A stretch of 64,000 nucleotides of DNA from Rehmannia glutinosa (GCA_016081115.2 JABTTQ020002621.1:248001-312000), one strand, 5' to 3'. Shown: positions 34,135 through 46,321, counted from the stretch's first letter. A program made the numbers and translations. Notes: generated by a model from the sequence alone, not told the origin.

Positions 34135-34834
34135 TAGGGATGGCAATTTTCTCCGAACCCGACGGAGGATTCGATACCCAACCCTAACGGAGGAGGGTAT
34201 GGAGGGTAGTTTTGTACAGATTAAATAAATGGGCACGTGGGTATGGGTATTTTTCGGGTATGGGTATGGAGGTGGGTCTAGGTACATCCTACCCATACCC
34301 TACCCGATACCCGATTAAATAATAATATTATATATATAATATATCTACATATATATTTATTTATAATATTTTACATATATTTTTTTATTTATACAACTCT
34401 ATTTATTTATATTTAAAGAAAAGGATTTTTTCCCAAGTCTCAACAAAATTTACAAACCCACTAACACTTTTGTTTAATCCTTTTTAATATTTTGCTATAT
34501 TTTTATAATATTTAGTTCGCTAATTCTTATTTGTATTCTTTTTTCCTTATTGTTTCCTTAAGAATTTAGTAAATATCAATATATTTATTTAAATAACTCA
34601 AATTTCTCTTTAAAAAAAGAAATAACTTAAATTTGAAAAAAATACAATTGTAAGTGGTAAGAGGGTATGGGTAGGGTATGAATACCCGATCATCCGATGG
34701 GTATGGGGATGGGTATGAAAACAGAATACCCGATGGGTATGAGTATGGGTATGTGTATGAGTATGAGTATAATAAATGGATATGGGGATGGAGGATATAG
34801 AATCCTACCCGAATTCTACCCATTGCCATCCCTA
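34135..34834. mobile_element. hAT-type MITE, 700 bp, with perfect ends
   Basis: It starts TAGGGATGGCAAT and ends ATTGCCATCCCTA, a perfect 13-bp inverted repeat. ATATTACC at 34127-34134 is repeated at 34835-34842 as an exact 8-bp target duplication, as made by hAT transposases. The interior holds inverted runs of GGGTATGGGTAT and TACCCATACCC words that could fold into long stems. It has no coding capacity. Confidence 0.85.
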
Positions 34835-34993
34835 ATATTACCCTTAAAATCAGCGAAAATTAGGAAATAATTAAAAAAACTGAATTAATCACATCCCTTC
34901 ATTTTTAAGATCAATGGGTAAGATGAGTCCACACTGTCTCACCTAGGGAGGGTGGTCTCATTTGAACAAATCCTATATATATATATATATATA

Positions 34994-36495
34994 CTTTTTA
35001 ATAGTTTAAAATGGCAAAACTAAAGATAAAGATATTACTTATTTGCGAAAAAAAACAGCTTACATATATGATGAAAAAAAAATAAGGAATAACGCGATTT
35101 TAGACCCATAAGTGACATTTACGATGGTGCCATACTCAACAAGTTGAATAAGTAATTTACATCATAGTGCTTTATTCAAGTGTTGTTTGAATCGACTAAA
35201 ACTCATTAAAGCAAACTCAATCAACTAGATTTTCGCTGCATAGCTAAGTAATCTTTGGAAACATTTAGTGCATTAATTTCGATTCGGTTAGTTGTTCGAT
35301 CCAAAGACATCTAAGTCGAACAAATTTCAAAGTCCTGTTCACTCCCCTCTAGACTTTTATTTTATATTTTTGGGACGAATAAGTTGTATTAGAAACGTTC
35401 TTGTCTTGGGATGATTATGTGATGGATGACCCCTGGAAGCTTTTCAAGGGAGTGCGCGAATGGTTTGTGGGACAAGTCGTTGATCTTGAACACACCCGTA
35501 CAAATGGTGTCATAGTGGGCTCTCTCCGAGTATTGTGGGGTTCAAGGACGAACAAAGCGGAAAGCGATGGAATGTGATCGCCACGACCGATGGGGGAGGG
35601 GAATGATCGATGATCAAGAGAGAGACACGAACGAGGAGTGACTCTTGTGATTTCGATGTAGAGATAAATATGAATGAGCCAATTCCACCCTCAAAGAAAA
35701 GAAAATTATGAGATTGTGTTGGTATGACACAATACATTTGAGGAGAGTTTAAAAATATTTGATAAGTACTACTCATATATACGAGATGTATCATTTTTGC
35801 TTGTGCTCATCACATAATTACGGAATGGGTGATCCCATAGGAAACTTTCCTATAGAGTGCGTGAGTAAGGAGAAAGCTTGTTGGAACAAGTCATGCCGAT
35901 TTGTGGAGATAATCATCCTTGTGAAGCTTTCCCAAGAAATGCGTGAGTGATGACAAATCACACCGAAACGACTTGTGTTGGTTTATAGAAGCGATCGTCG
36001 ATCTTGAAGGCGGGCTATTACAAAGTAAAATTAATTAAAATTTAGTATTATAATACATATAGTATATAATTAACTTTTAACAATAAATAATATTTAACTT
36101 GAGTTGAAGTACTACTTATCGGTGTTAGTTTGAAATATAATTATCGTGTAAATATTGTTTCAACTTTTATTGAATGAGCAAGAATTTTTCATGGTTAAAA
36201 GTAGTAGGGAAATTCCACCACATACCCACCTTTTGTCACCACTTGTTTACATTCTATTCATTTATTTACTCTTGAGTTGACTTTTTTATGTTCCCGCTTA
36301 TTTTTTGTTATTTTTACGTCTTTTTGATTTTTTTGTTCATGTATTGTTTTATATGTTATTTGTTTTTTTCGATGTTGTTTCTATTTGTTTCTCGGTTGTT
36401 TCTATGTTGTTTCATTGTTGTTTTGATATTTCAATACAACGTTTCCTTATTTTTTACGCTCTTTTTGTTCATGTGTTGTTTTATATATTATTTTA
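34994..36495. other. Intergenic DNA, then T-rich repeat
   Basis: From 34994 to about 36220 no gene or element is recognised; the frames are short. From about 36280 to 36495 the sequence is T-rich with repeated GTTGTTTC and TTTTTGTTCATGT words. This continues after 62244, so it is the pre-insertion host of the large copia element. Confidence 0.45.
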
Positions 36496-38071
36496 TGTAG
36501 GTCCCAAGGGGTGTATGCGTAGGGTTTAGAAGGGGGGGGTTGAATAAACCTTACCAACTTTTTTGATTTTAGTCCTATTAAAATAATTCAAAGTTAAACT
36601 CACAAACTATTTCCTTGATGGACAACTAAGTTAGTTAACCAAATAGAGTTAGCCACTCAACGGACTCGGATCGTTTGTTGATAGAATAACTCAGTTGTTT
36701 AGTCTTATACTTAACTTGGTTTGTGATGAGATTTTATTGGAAGACTTAACACCCTTGAATTTGGTTTAGGTTTGTTTTAACACTTGGTTTTAGCACTTTG
36801 TTAATTATCGGTTGGACAACAATTTGTCGTGAGATATAAAATGATATCTTTGAAATAAAAATTGAAATGTAAATGACACAATAAGTTTTATAGAGGTTCA
36901 AAGATGGGGTAATTCTTCTACTCCTCTTTTCTCCAACTCCTGGAGGAATCCACTAAGTATTGATCGGAGTACTGAGTGGTTATCACCCAGATACAAATCT
37001 TGATCACACGGTGACTTGATCCTTTGGGACTCGACCTGAGATGCCTTGGTCACACACAGTGGCTTTTCGTATGACTCGGCTTCTTCAGGGCAACGCCGCT
37101 TTTGCTACTAAAGACCCACTTGCTCAAGTTTCTTGGATTTGATCATGAAGCCCTCCAATAACTTGAGACCGGTTCGATCTTGAACCTTTCTACAATCCTC
37201 CTTGGAATGTAGACCCTTTTGATTCTTCAAACGTTTCCTCTTCAACAGGTTTGAAGTTGTCTTTCCTTCACGACTTGGTGTTGGATTGATTTCTTTCGAA
37301 ATTTAGGCTTGAGGATTTAGCTTGAATAACTTGAGAATATTTTGCGAGGTTACGGCTCGAATAATAGCTTGAATGTTCGTGGTTCAGTTGTCAAGGTAAC
37401 CTTTTCTCAAAGTGATTTCTCAAACCTTTTTATAGTGAACTTTCAAAAATCCGCTCAGTTGAAGAGATAAGCCGATTTTCAAAAGTCACTTGTGTTCGTT
37501 GGCTTGTCTTGTTGCGATCCTTGATATTGACATTTCCTCGTATTAAATGAACATTCACTTTTCGTAGTCGACACAAGGTGCGATGTTTCCCATTGGTTTA
37601 TTCCTTTTGCACGCTTCGGGAATAAGTACTTTAAGACATGGCAGCATGGAAGTATTACTTGTTTAGGTAATATTCTTGACTTCAGGCAAATGATTCTTTT
37701 GATTGTCTTGACTTGACTACCTTTTCCCAGGTGACTTGAGTCTGCTCCAATGATTGAGAGACTCATCATTCATTTCAACTTGAGACTTGGTTATCTTGAG
37801 TTGACTTGACCGACACTTCTCACACTGTATCCCGGTGACACTCCTTCAATCGAGTTCTTGACTTCTCCTCCTTGCCAAACTCACCGCTTTTCAAAGTGAG
37901 TCTTCATTTTAGTCTCTGAGTTGACTTCTTGCATATCCAGGCATAATGACTTGACTCGGCTCATACAACCCTATCTATTACAATGCAAATTACAAGGAAA
38001 ATGGGGTGCCAACTTTCTAGTTTAAGTTTTACATGGCATTCATCAAAATCTAATAAATAAATTTCCCAACA
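36496..38071 (-). repeat. 3' LTR of the giant copia element
   Basis: The 1576-bp LTR is colinear with 60679-62244 but with many small indels. A minus-strand TATA-like CACTATAAAAAGG is at about 37423-37435. Confidence 0.88.
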
Positions 38072-38088
38072 ATTTTTCCCCCTTTTTG
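38072..38088 (-). promoter_or_regulatory. Polypurine tract of the giant element
   Basis: The minus strand reads AAAAAGGGGGAAAAAT directly before the 3' LTR. This is the normal site of plus-strand DNA priming. Confidence 0.75.
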
Positions 38089-40817
38089 ATGATGCCAAAA
38101 CTTAAAACATACATACAAAATGTAAATAGCAAAGATACACATGACAATGTAGAAACAGATAATGTATGCGTAGAATCGATCTTTTTATTGATCATAACAT
38201 TCTTGTCCTTTACACAATGTTGTTTACAAAGTGTATCGAGCAAACATAGCATTCTATATCTACGCAAAAAATATAGCAATTACGAATTCTTATTCAATGT
38301 ACGGAAGAATTACATACATATGTATTTACAACAATGATAAAATACATGAAGGGGTGGACAACAACATTTCATCGCCTTCACGCTTGCCTCTTCTTTCTTC
38401 TTGACTCTTTCGTCCTCTGTTCTCTTTCTCTTTTTCTCATCTTCATTTGCTTTTTTTTCTCGTAGGCTCTTCTAGCGGCTTCGTCTTTTCTCTTCCTTTC
38501 CCGCCTTCGTTGACTCTCTTCCCACAAACTGATTTTGTCTCTTATTTTCTTCTTTGATCCTCTTGACATAGTCAAAGCATTCTTCCTCGCCACTTCCCAT
38601 TTGCTATGGCATCATATCCAGCCCAATAGATCCCTCCTTTCTTCCTCGGATCTATGTATTCGATGTTTTTGGGTAGAGGTCAGGTTTAAAACCTCTTCCT
38701 CCATCGCTTCTTTCTTCTTCTTCGGGCATGTATTGTCTTTCGAGCCTTCTTCTTTCCAGAGAGTGATCGCTAGTAGTCTCTTTGTCACGTCCTTCTTCAC
38801 ACGACTTGAGGCCTTTTTCCCAATACAAGTCCCAGGGCTTGGGCCATGGACATGCCTTCAAAGTATCCTTCGGATTCGAGCGTTTTGAATTCATCAACTC
38901 GATCTCGGCTCATTTCCGAGATCCGAGATGGCATCGATGTCTCTTCCTTTGGAATGCCTCCGTATTGTTTTAGTATTTCCATCACACGGGCCTCCATTTT
39001 TATTTCGACCTCCTTCACCCCTACTTCTACGATTTTTCTCTTCTCGACATAGGCGCGAGAGTGTTGGAGCAAAGATAGTCATTGGAAGTTTCTTTGATGA
39101 TGTCACCAGTGGATTTAGTCCTTGTTGAGGGGTTTCAAAACAATAGAGTCATATCTTTTGAACCTTCCCCTCAATTGCTTTTCCCTTCTCCTTCTTCTTC
39201 TCAACATCTCAGAACTTTCCTTCAAGCGACGGATGTTTCCTTTTCTTTATCACCAACCGTCCCCTTTAGCATCTTCCTCGGGATTCCTCTTTCCCCTTTT
39301 TGGCATCATCAAAGGAGAGAGGAACCCCGGGAACATACCGCGAGCATAAAGTCTAGGCGATTGATAGCCGAAGTTCTGTTTGGAGTCCTGCGGAGTATGC
39401 TATTCGAATTTCGAGCGGGTGACTTTGGACTCGGTCGCCACGGTTTCATTTCAGCCATAAGAAGATGAATTTGTTATTCATGTTTTCCTCGATCTGCAGA
39501 AGTTTCTTTCTGTGAAATTCTCGCAAAGATTTCAATTTGTGTTGTGGGAGGCATGCATCCTATCAATATTTTCTTGCATCCTCCTCTTCATGTCAAAGAT
39601 TATCATCGCTCAAGATCGATTTATTGTACAATGCTTTGAAATATCGGACATGTTCTACAAGCATTGTTTCTTCTTTGTTGCCACCATTCCACGATTCTCG
39701 AACACTATTCCACGATATCGGCCGTAAGATTTGCATCTCTATTATCCAAGCATATCCAATGAGGCCTGGTGCCTTTCCATCTTCTCAATCTCTCGCAAAG
39801 ATTGCCTTGAAGACCTCTTGAACCTCAATCGTCACCTCTGTCTCATTTGGCGGCCAAGTAGCATCAAAATCAAAATTATTTGGGATGATGGTATCGTGGG
39901 AATAACTAGATCAGGTTTGTGGAAGCGTCCCTGCTCTCTAGCTGATTTTTCATCAAGATCGGGTAGCTCCGGTGAGAAAGGAAAGTCATTTCAAACGCAT
40001 CATCACGGACATATGGTATGGTTTCCACGGTTACTCGTGCCGTGATGTTCTTACTGAGTTGATTCTGCTGCAGCTTCGGGAGCCTGCTTAGATTGATCGT
40101 CGCGCCACCGGGCCTGGTGGTATTGACCGGTTGTGAGCCTTAGCCATTTTTTAAGCCTTCTTCGGTCTCGATTGATTAATCCTTTTGAGCCGATTGTTCC
40201 TCGACCTTATCAATAGCGTCATCGGAGGATGATGAGACTTGAAGGGGTGGCTCATCATCAAAATTGAACGTTTGTCGAGCAGCCTTGAAGTCTGGCTTGC
40301 TCGTACTGGGTTGAACATCCTCAGCTGAGTCTTTTAGATTTGCGGGAGGGGAGGACTCAACTTCATCTTCTCCTTCGAGATCCTAGAAAAGTTATGTAAG
40401 GTTGTCTTGGGAATCATGAAGGGCACTTATCTCCTTCTCGGAATCATCAATGTGGGACGATGGAGGGATGTTACGTGTTTCTCGCCTCTTTACCTCGGAA
40501 GTCTCAACCTCCCGTAGGCCTTCATTACCTCCTGCAGTCTCAATCGCAGCAAGGCTGGATATTCCCTTCGGCTGCAGACTCTCGGTGCCGTAGGTCTTCT
40601 ACGGTGGCATCCACAGGAGTCTCAACTCCGTGGATTGCACTTTCATTGCCCAGTGTTAACTCCCGCGCAGACTCCATCGTCGTGCCTCGGCCGCATCGCG
40701 GCGTCATCACTGCAGAGCGGTTGGCACTTCACCGAGACAGACTCAATCGTCCGAGCCGTCGGTGACAACTCTTTGTGTTTCTTTTTCTTGCTCCTTCTCC
40801 ACTTCGCCTCCTTCTTA
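38089..40817 (-). pseudogene. Envelope-like/3' region of the giant element, distal part
   Basis: This part lies between the DENN capture and the 3' LTR. It holds broken, charged minus-strand frames, such as a Lys/Arg-rich block at 38378-38593 (KKKIRDKISLWEESQRRRER) and VKEVEIKMEARVMEILKQYG near 38960-39010. At 40250-40420 comes an acidic stretch with ADVQPSTSKPDFKAAR-like text. These resemble the long, poorly conserved envelope-like proteins of SIRE-type elements, but no transmembrane segment or fusion peptide is evident. Function is unknown. The assignment rests on position and composition. Confidence 0.5.
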
Positions 40818-43800
40818 GCCCAAATTGTTTATTGATGCTATTATCAATGTAATGAAAAGTTTGTTCCTTGAGGTTTTCGTGTATCATTATGTTGCTAAAG
40901 TATGCAGGATCACGAGTTTGGAAGGAGCCATCAAAGCTTTTTGAAAGCATGGTGGTTGTGGGACTTCCTCCTAGTTCGATGTTCAAGCGCTTCAAAATCT
41001 GTACTTTGCTAGAAAGTTTGAAGGTTCAGGGAGATTTCGAAATGCACTTGGTGGTCATCATCAGTCTCGTATAGAACCTAACCTTGAGCCTCAGGTGTTG
41101 CTTTGTCTTTTTGCCATCATAATTTCTGGATTGTAATAACTAATAAATATTGATTGTATTAACAATCTTGTGTTCTGGATTTCAGGTCTTGTTTGTTTAC
41201 CCTCCAGAAAAAAAGCTGCCACTTAAATACAAGGATCTACTGTCTTTCTGCTTTCCTGCTGGAGTAGAGGTGGGATGAAGCTATATGACTTATTTGCCTC
41301 TCGTTATTGGTGTTTGAGTCTGTTTAACCTGCAAATTTGTTTTCTTTGTCCTTAAATTGTGTGGTCTATTTTGGTCTTGGAACTTGGAATTTGTAGTAGT
41401 TGAGTAATCAGTTACAAGGAATGGCTGAAATCAGCTTAGGTATTGCATAATTAGCGACAATGATGCTTGTTATGATAAAGATTAAGAGTCCAATCTATTA
41501 TTCATTTTGTTGATTTTTTATCATTCCATAGGCTGACCGAACAAAATCTCTGATTCTTGTCATGATACGAAAATTGTCTGAAGCGCATCTTCGTAAGCTT
41601 CATTAAACAATTGTTTCAGCCTTTCAGGTTTCAACATTTTTATATTTGTTGATTCATTAGTTTGAAACCGACTGTTCGAACTAACAATGTGCGTTGTTCT
41701 AAGGAATGCATCCTTGTTGACTTGATAATGCGTAATAAATGGAAGTCTTACTAGAACTTTGCTGCAGTAGTAGGTCATTCCACCACATTTTTCTTGAAGA
41801 CTGCAGTGGAGACTCAACTCAGTCACTCTAGTCCAAAAGAATAGGAAAAACAGAAATTATTCCTTGTCTACTTCACTTCTCAAGAGGGTGATCAATATCT
41901 AATAATATATGTTGTTCTGGTTTTTATTGACATGAATTTCCAAAATTGACTCCTGATTACAGGTGAATGCTGTTGAGAGAACTCCATCAATGAGTGAGCT
42001 GAACGAGATACTCCTTGGACAGGTACTTGAAGACTGCTTTGTGCTTGAGTTTGCTCTGAAGCAAGTCAAGAAAAATTTGTTTCTGTCAAATTTATTCAGT
42101 GGTTCTTTCAGTAAAAGTTGACGCATCTAAGAACTAATAGGGCCTTATGTCGAATTATCAAACTTGTGATTCATCTATTTGTAAACTATTTTATCCACTT
42201 CATGATCATGGGTCCTAAGTGCAATCCCGGTTGTTGGGAGGATGACATTTGCAGATGCGGTTGATGTCTACCTAGCATGTTATTCATTTCTCCCTCTTTG
42301 TTGCCTTTGTTTTTATCCCCTTTCATCTTTCTTTGTTTAATTTTATCTTTTTAAAACTATGATAAGTTCTGTAAATCTGATTTCAGTAATTAATGTCTGG
42401 CTGGGGCTTTACCCAAAAAATAGAAGAAGTCTGGATGGGAAATCCTTTTCTTTTCAGTTTTCTCGTCTTTTATTATTACCTTGGCATAGCATTGCCATTA
42501 TGATTTCATTTCTTTTCCTTTGCTGACCGTCTTTTGAATATTTTGGTGCTATATTTACAGGAGCATCTCAAACAGAGTGATCTGTCCTTTGTCTTTCGGC
42601 TGCAGGTATGCTGAAAAACATTCTAATATTTATTTTGCAGTTTGTCTCATGTTTTCATCATTGAACTGAGCTCTCGACAAGTTTATTTTCATATTATGTT
42701 TCTGAATGATTTATTCTAATGGATACTTTGCCAATGGAATATGGACTACACCTAAACGCTAGTGGCTGCTTCTAGTTTCAGCAAGTGTTCTGTAAATGTT
42801 GCTCTCTAGGTTGCTGATTTTGTCATTTTCATAAATTAGCCTATACCTCTTTATAAAATACAATCCGTCTTTGGATTATGTTCACAGAGGACCATTTAGC
42901 TCATCTTTGTGGGTTTATTTCTCTTTTCTGCTACTTTCCTTTAGTGTTGGTTCAAGCATCAAAGTAACTTGCAAGAACCCTTTTACTTTGGCATGAAGTG
43001 GTATTTTGAATAAATTGTTCTGATTGCTTAATAACACTATTTTTAATTGGTGAGCGACTTATTTCAACTTCTAGCATGATTGTGTTGCATTGCTATGACA
43101 TGGTATTTTGAATAAATTTTTCTGGTTGCTTTAACACTTTTTAATCTGACATGATGACCAACATATTCAATTCGAGGTAAGTGTGTAAAATCTCAACACT
43201 ATTTTTAGTTTCATACTCGAAAACATGTCCTCGGAATAAAAACGATTTGGGGAATGATCTTTTTGTTCCTAGGATATCCCAAAAATGAACATTAATTTTT
43301 CTAAAACTCTTTGTTACGTTTTTATGTATCTTTCCATCATTACATCAATTCAAACATATATGTTTATATATTTATATACAACTCATTATAAGTATAAAAA
43401 TATATATACATATATCATATCTTACAATAATTATCTTAATGATTACATTTTCAATCAAAAGCTTGATGTGATACCACTAACTAGTTAAGGCCCTATATGA
43501 AAATAATATCAGTTCAGGAATGGTTCATCCAAATGCGTCTTCCACGAAAATACATCACATTATCATTTCCAAATAACACATCCAATTACATTGTCATCCT
43601 CACACATCCCCCAATTTCACCCCCAAAATGCATTTCCCCTGTCTATAACTCTATTTTCCCAAAACACACAAAATAACACCAGCATAGTGTTAACTTTTAC
43701 TTTCTCAAGAAGTCTGTTTCTTGTTGAATTTAGTCCCTGTTCTCTATTTAAGCTTTACAGTTCTGTATCATGAATTTTCATAGATCCAGCTGTTTGCGTT

Positions 43801-44120
43801 GCTTTTTCTAGTACTTTAAGTTTGTGAAAACCCATTTATTTGCTAGTTAGAATTTATTGTACAAGAACAGTAGTTAGGATGTAACGATCTGTGAAAGTTA
43901 TCCATGTGAACTTGTATGGATGAAATGTTATCATGAGTGAGAGATTATGTTGAAGTTGTAATTTTGTGGCCCAAAGAATATTCACTTCTCGTTTCCCTGT
44001 TTTCGTGGAAATCAATACATGGAAAAAGGTTTTTCAGAGTTTTCTTTAGGTCGATTGCTTTTGGGGTTTTTCATTGTTTGTGCACATTATTTAGTTAGGA
44101 TCTATTTCTGTTTGTATGGT
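40818..44120 (+). other. Captured host genomic fragment (DENN gene exons and introns)
   Basis: This block differs in texture from the flanking element. It has no minus-strand coding signal, T-rich intron-like DNA, and plus-strand exons with GT-AG borders. The last part (42606-44120) shows no further exon and includes an AT-rich patch at 43340-43400. Boundaries are estimated from where the element's charged minus-strand frames stop and resume, and may be off by 50 bp or more. Confidence 0.65.
40908..42605 (+). pseudogene. uDENN-domain gene fragment, four exons
   Basis: The exons encode part of the upstream DENN domain of a plant DENN (AEX-3) protein, a family of Rab GDP-GTP exchange factors. 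Exon 1 (40908-41094) reads SRVWKEPSKLFESMVVVGLP; after a one-base deletion near 40977 it reads VQALQNLYFARKFEGSGRF and NALGGHHQSRIEPNLEPQ. Exon 2 (41186-41269) gives VLFVYPPEKKLPLKYKDLLS and FCFPAGVE. Exon 3 (41963-42022) gives VNAVERTPSMSELNEILLGQ. Exon 4 (42561-42605) gives EHLKQSDLSFVFRLQ. Every internal border is AG before and GT after, and exons 2-4 are whole codons (28, 20 and 15) that join in frame. Upstream and downstream exons are missing, so it is a fragment. It lies antisense to the retroelement. Confidence 0.85.
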
Positions 44121-46321
44121 GGAGTCACTACAAAGACATCCTCCGACCTAGGCTGCGGTGGAGGAGTTTCCCCTCAATCGGCACACCGGTGAGTGACTTG
44201 TGATGGGGTCACTCTTCTCAGACTCTCATTTGTGTCCTTTGAGTGTTGTTCAAAGTAGTGGGGCGGGTGGTAAGACACCTTCAACGGGGTTGGCTCAACT
44301 TGGGTCCCCAAGTTCCCAATTTCATAGCCAAGTCCCCTAATCCATCCTCCGAGTGAGCTAGGGAAGTGGTTGCGGCAATGACGGTGGCAATTTCTTTGTA
44401 CCACTCCCAATGGATCAATCTCGGTGAGATTTGGAAGACTCTCATGGTCCTTCCGTCATTTTGTTGCTCATGCATCATCCTGGATTCCCGCATGGCTTGT
44501 TGCATTTCCAATTCCTCTCAGCAAAGAAATTTGGGTCCAAGTCCTCATCACTTTCTCGAGAGTACGTCAAGATGAGGATGAGTATGATCGATGGTTCAGT
44601 GAGAGGACAAACGCGGCTTTCTCACGAGCCTCTACTTCCTCTCTCTTTGCTCTAGCTTGTTCGTTCTCCTTTCGAATTTGCAAAGCATATTGATACGATT
44701 ATCCTCATCGAGGGCTTGCAAAGATCAGATCAACTTCAAGGAACCTGAAGAGTTCCTCTTCCTCATCAATAAACTCGGGTGTTCAAACCGCACCCTAGAG
44801 TGACTCAACTTACATTTTCTCCATTCTCCCAGACGATTTTGGATGTGCGGATACGATGGAGAGTACATAATTACATCATCACGCCCCTCATCATCATCTC
44901 CTGTTGCCGCCCTTCCTTTTCGGAATAGAAGGCAACATACTCGGCCGCTTCAACTCCTTCAACTCCTTGGCGGCATTGTGGGAGCAGTGGAGACCACGAT
45001 CTGTCGCAGGGGATTCTCTTGTCTCGCCGCTTCTTGTTCTCACTTATTCTTTCCACAACGGGTTCGGTCTTCGATTTGCATCTCTTTGCTCGGCCTCAGC
45101 AGACTTGGTTGTTTCATCAATACGCCTGGAGATCGCACTTCTTGCCAGCGATCTCGAGAGATCTTTTCGGTGAGTAAGAGACTCATTTGTCTTCTCAAGC
45201 TCGATCGCTTGACAATTCTTCTCATTCTCTTCGTTTTCACCGGAGGAATGTCTTGTTCTACTTCCTCCGGTTCCTCAACAGTAAAGCCCTTTGGGGTTGC
45301 TTAGAGCATTGCCTTTCTTGCTTGCGATCCTCTTCTTCTTCATTCCTGGAGAAGGTACTAAGGATTCCTTCTCCACCGCGGCTGCAGGGGGGGAGACACG
45401 ATTGCGGGGAGCTGAGACTACTGCAAGGCGAGTGCGGTTTTCTTCTTTTTCTTTGGGACAACGAGTCTTCTTTCAGTGCGGGTAGGGACTTTTTTCTTCT
45501 TGGGGAGGGAGGCAACAAGCTGTTTCCTCAGGGTCGGTGATTCCCCTCACTAGTATCCCTCTTGGCATAAGCTCTCTTCGAGCTCTGAAAGATTTGATCG
45601 GAACATCTTCTTGTTGACATGGAACGCCTTTCCATGTCGAAGGGGAACACCCTTCACCTCCATCGGTAGGCCAACTACAAGGCCATAGCCCGAGGATCCT
45701 CCGAATGATCCATCGTCCTTAAAGGACTTGTTTCAACATCTCGGCGCAGAGTCTGCCGTATACAAACTCAGCTTGATTTACCTTCTTTCTCTCCATGATC
45801 GCGGCCATGACGATCGATCCTTGGTTTTGGATAGCTGATTGAAGCTTCCAAACTTTATGTCTACACATTTGGCAACAATATCCGAACTTATGATAATCTT
45901 CCTTTCTAGCTTTCTTCTGCTGTGTAGACCACCTTCGCAAAGACATTCAGGTTTGGCCACTTCCTTCCATGCGTGACCAAGTTTACATCGACTTCAAATA
46001 TCTCGAGACACACCTTCCGACGGCAAAGAAACATTGCTCGCTAGATCTTGATGGTGATGGTAAACTCCTTGCCATGAGCAGAGGCGACTTGATGCCTTCG
46101 TCGCATGAACTTCAACGTTCACGTAGAATGGGCGACTTCTTCAACATAAGTCATACGAAACTCCATTGTGAGAAAGGGTTTGATCCAGCATTTCTCAATT
46201 TTATCGGCTATCTTCTTCACAAGGGTTTCGTCGGAACCTGTTTGACCATTCCTTCGAAATCCATGGTAGAACCAATGTGGATTTGCTTCCCTAGTTCGGT
46301 GAAATCGTAGGTTGATGCCAT
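44121..46321 (-). pseudogene. Envelope-like ORF of the giant element, proximal part
   Basis: A start codon at 46321-46319 opens MASTYDFTELGKQIHIGSTM. In shifted frames near 46230-46100 come ADKIEKCWIKPFLTMEFRMT and YVEEVAHST. Further blocks are FVYGRLCAEMLKQVL near 45750 and LVGLPMEVKGVPLRHGKAFH near 45680. A Ser/Lys-rich tail follows at 45258-45518. At 45240-45040 a charged, coiled-coil-like stretch (LLTEKISRDRW) follows. This resembles the putative plant transposon/envelope-like protein found after RNase H in SIRE elements. It is broken by many stops. Plus-strand frames such as 44843-45304 are shadows. Confidence 0.55.

Larger units (their letters stand above)
33210..34973. mobile_element. 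Inverted-terminus element in a TA microsatellite
   Basis: The left terminus (GGGGAGGATCAAGTGAGACC, then CTCTAGGTGAGACA and AATGGACT) is matched in inverted orientation by the right terminus (AGTCCACACTGTCTCACCTA, then GTGGTCTCATTTGAACAAATCC). TA dinucleotide runs flank both sides (33184-33209 and 34974-34993), so the target was a TA repeat. There is no transposase. The interior has a CT microsatellite (33396-33422) and AT-rich text. The superfamily is unresolved; plant MITEs that prefer TA microsatellites are known. A hAT-like MITE is nested at 34135-34834. Confidence 0.6.

Noticed and set aside
34028..34829. Tyr/Pro/Ser-rich frames such as YSYTYPYSYPS
   Set aside because: They arise from GGGTATGGGTAT repeats in the hAT MITE and are not coding.
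36288..36529. Two overlapping plus-strand frames rich in Phe, Leu and Val that look like membrane proteins
   Set aside because: They come from T-rich GTTGTTTC repeat DNA that is split by the giant element and continues at 62245. The hydrophobic look is a by-product of T richness.
39082..39821. Several overlapping plus-strand frames of 70-128 codons
   Set aside because: They are shadows of the charged minus-strand region of the same element and overlap each other in different frames.
40729..40995. Minus-strand frame over the first DENN exon
   Set aside because: It crosses the likely capture edge. The plus-strand DENN reading, with splice borders, explains the sequence better.
41560..42126. 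Minus-strand frames of 75-88 codons within the DENN introns
   Set aside because: They lie in intron-like DNA and are antisense to the exon at 41963-42022, with no domain.
44843..45540. Plus-strand frames of 117-153 codons with Ser/Leu-rich text
   Set aside because: They lie opposite the minus-strand envelope-like ORF of the giant element and show no domain.
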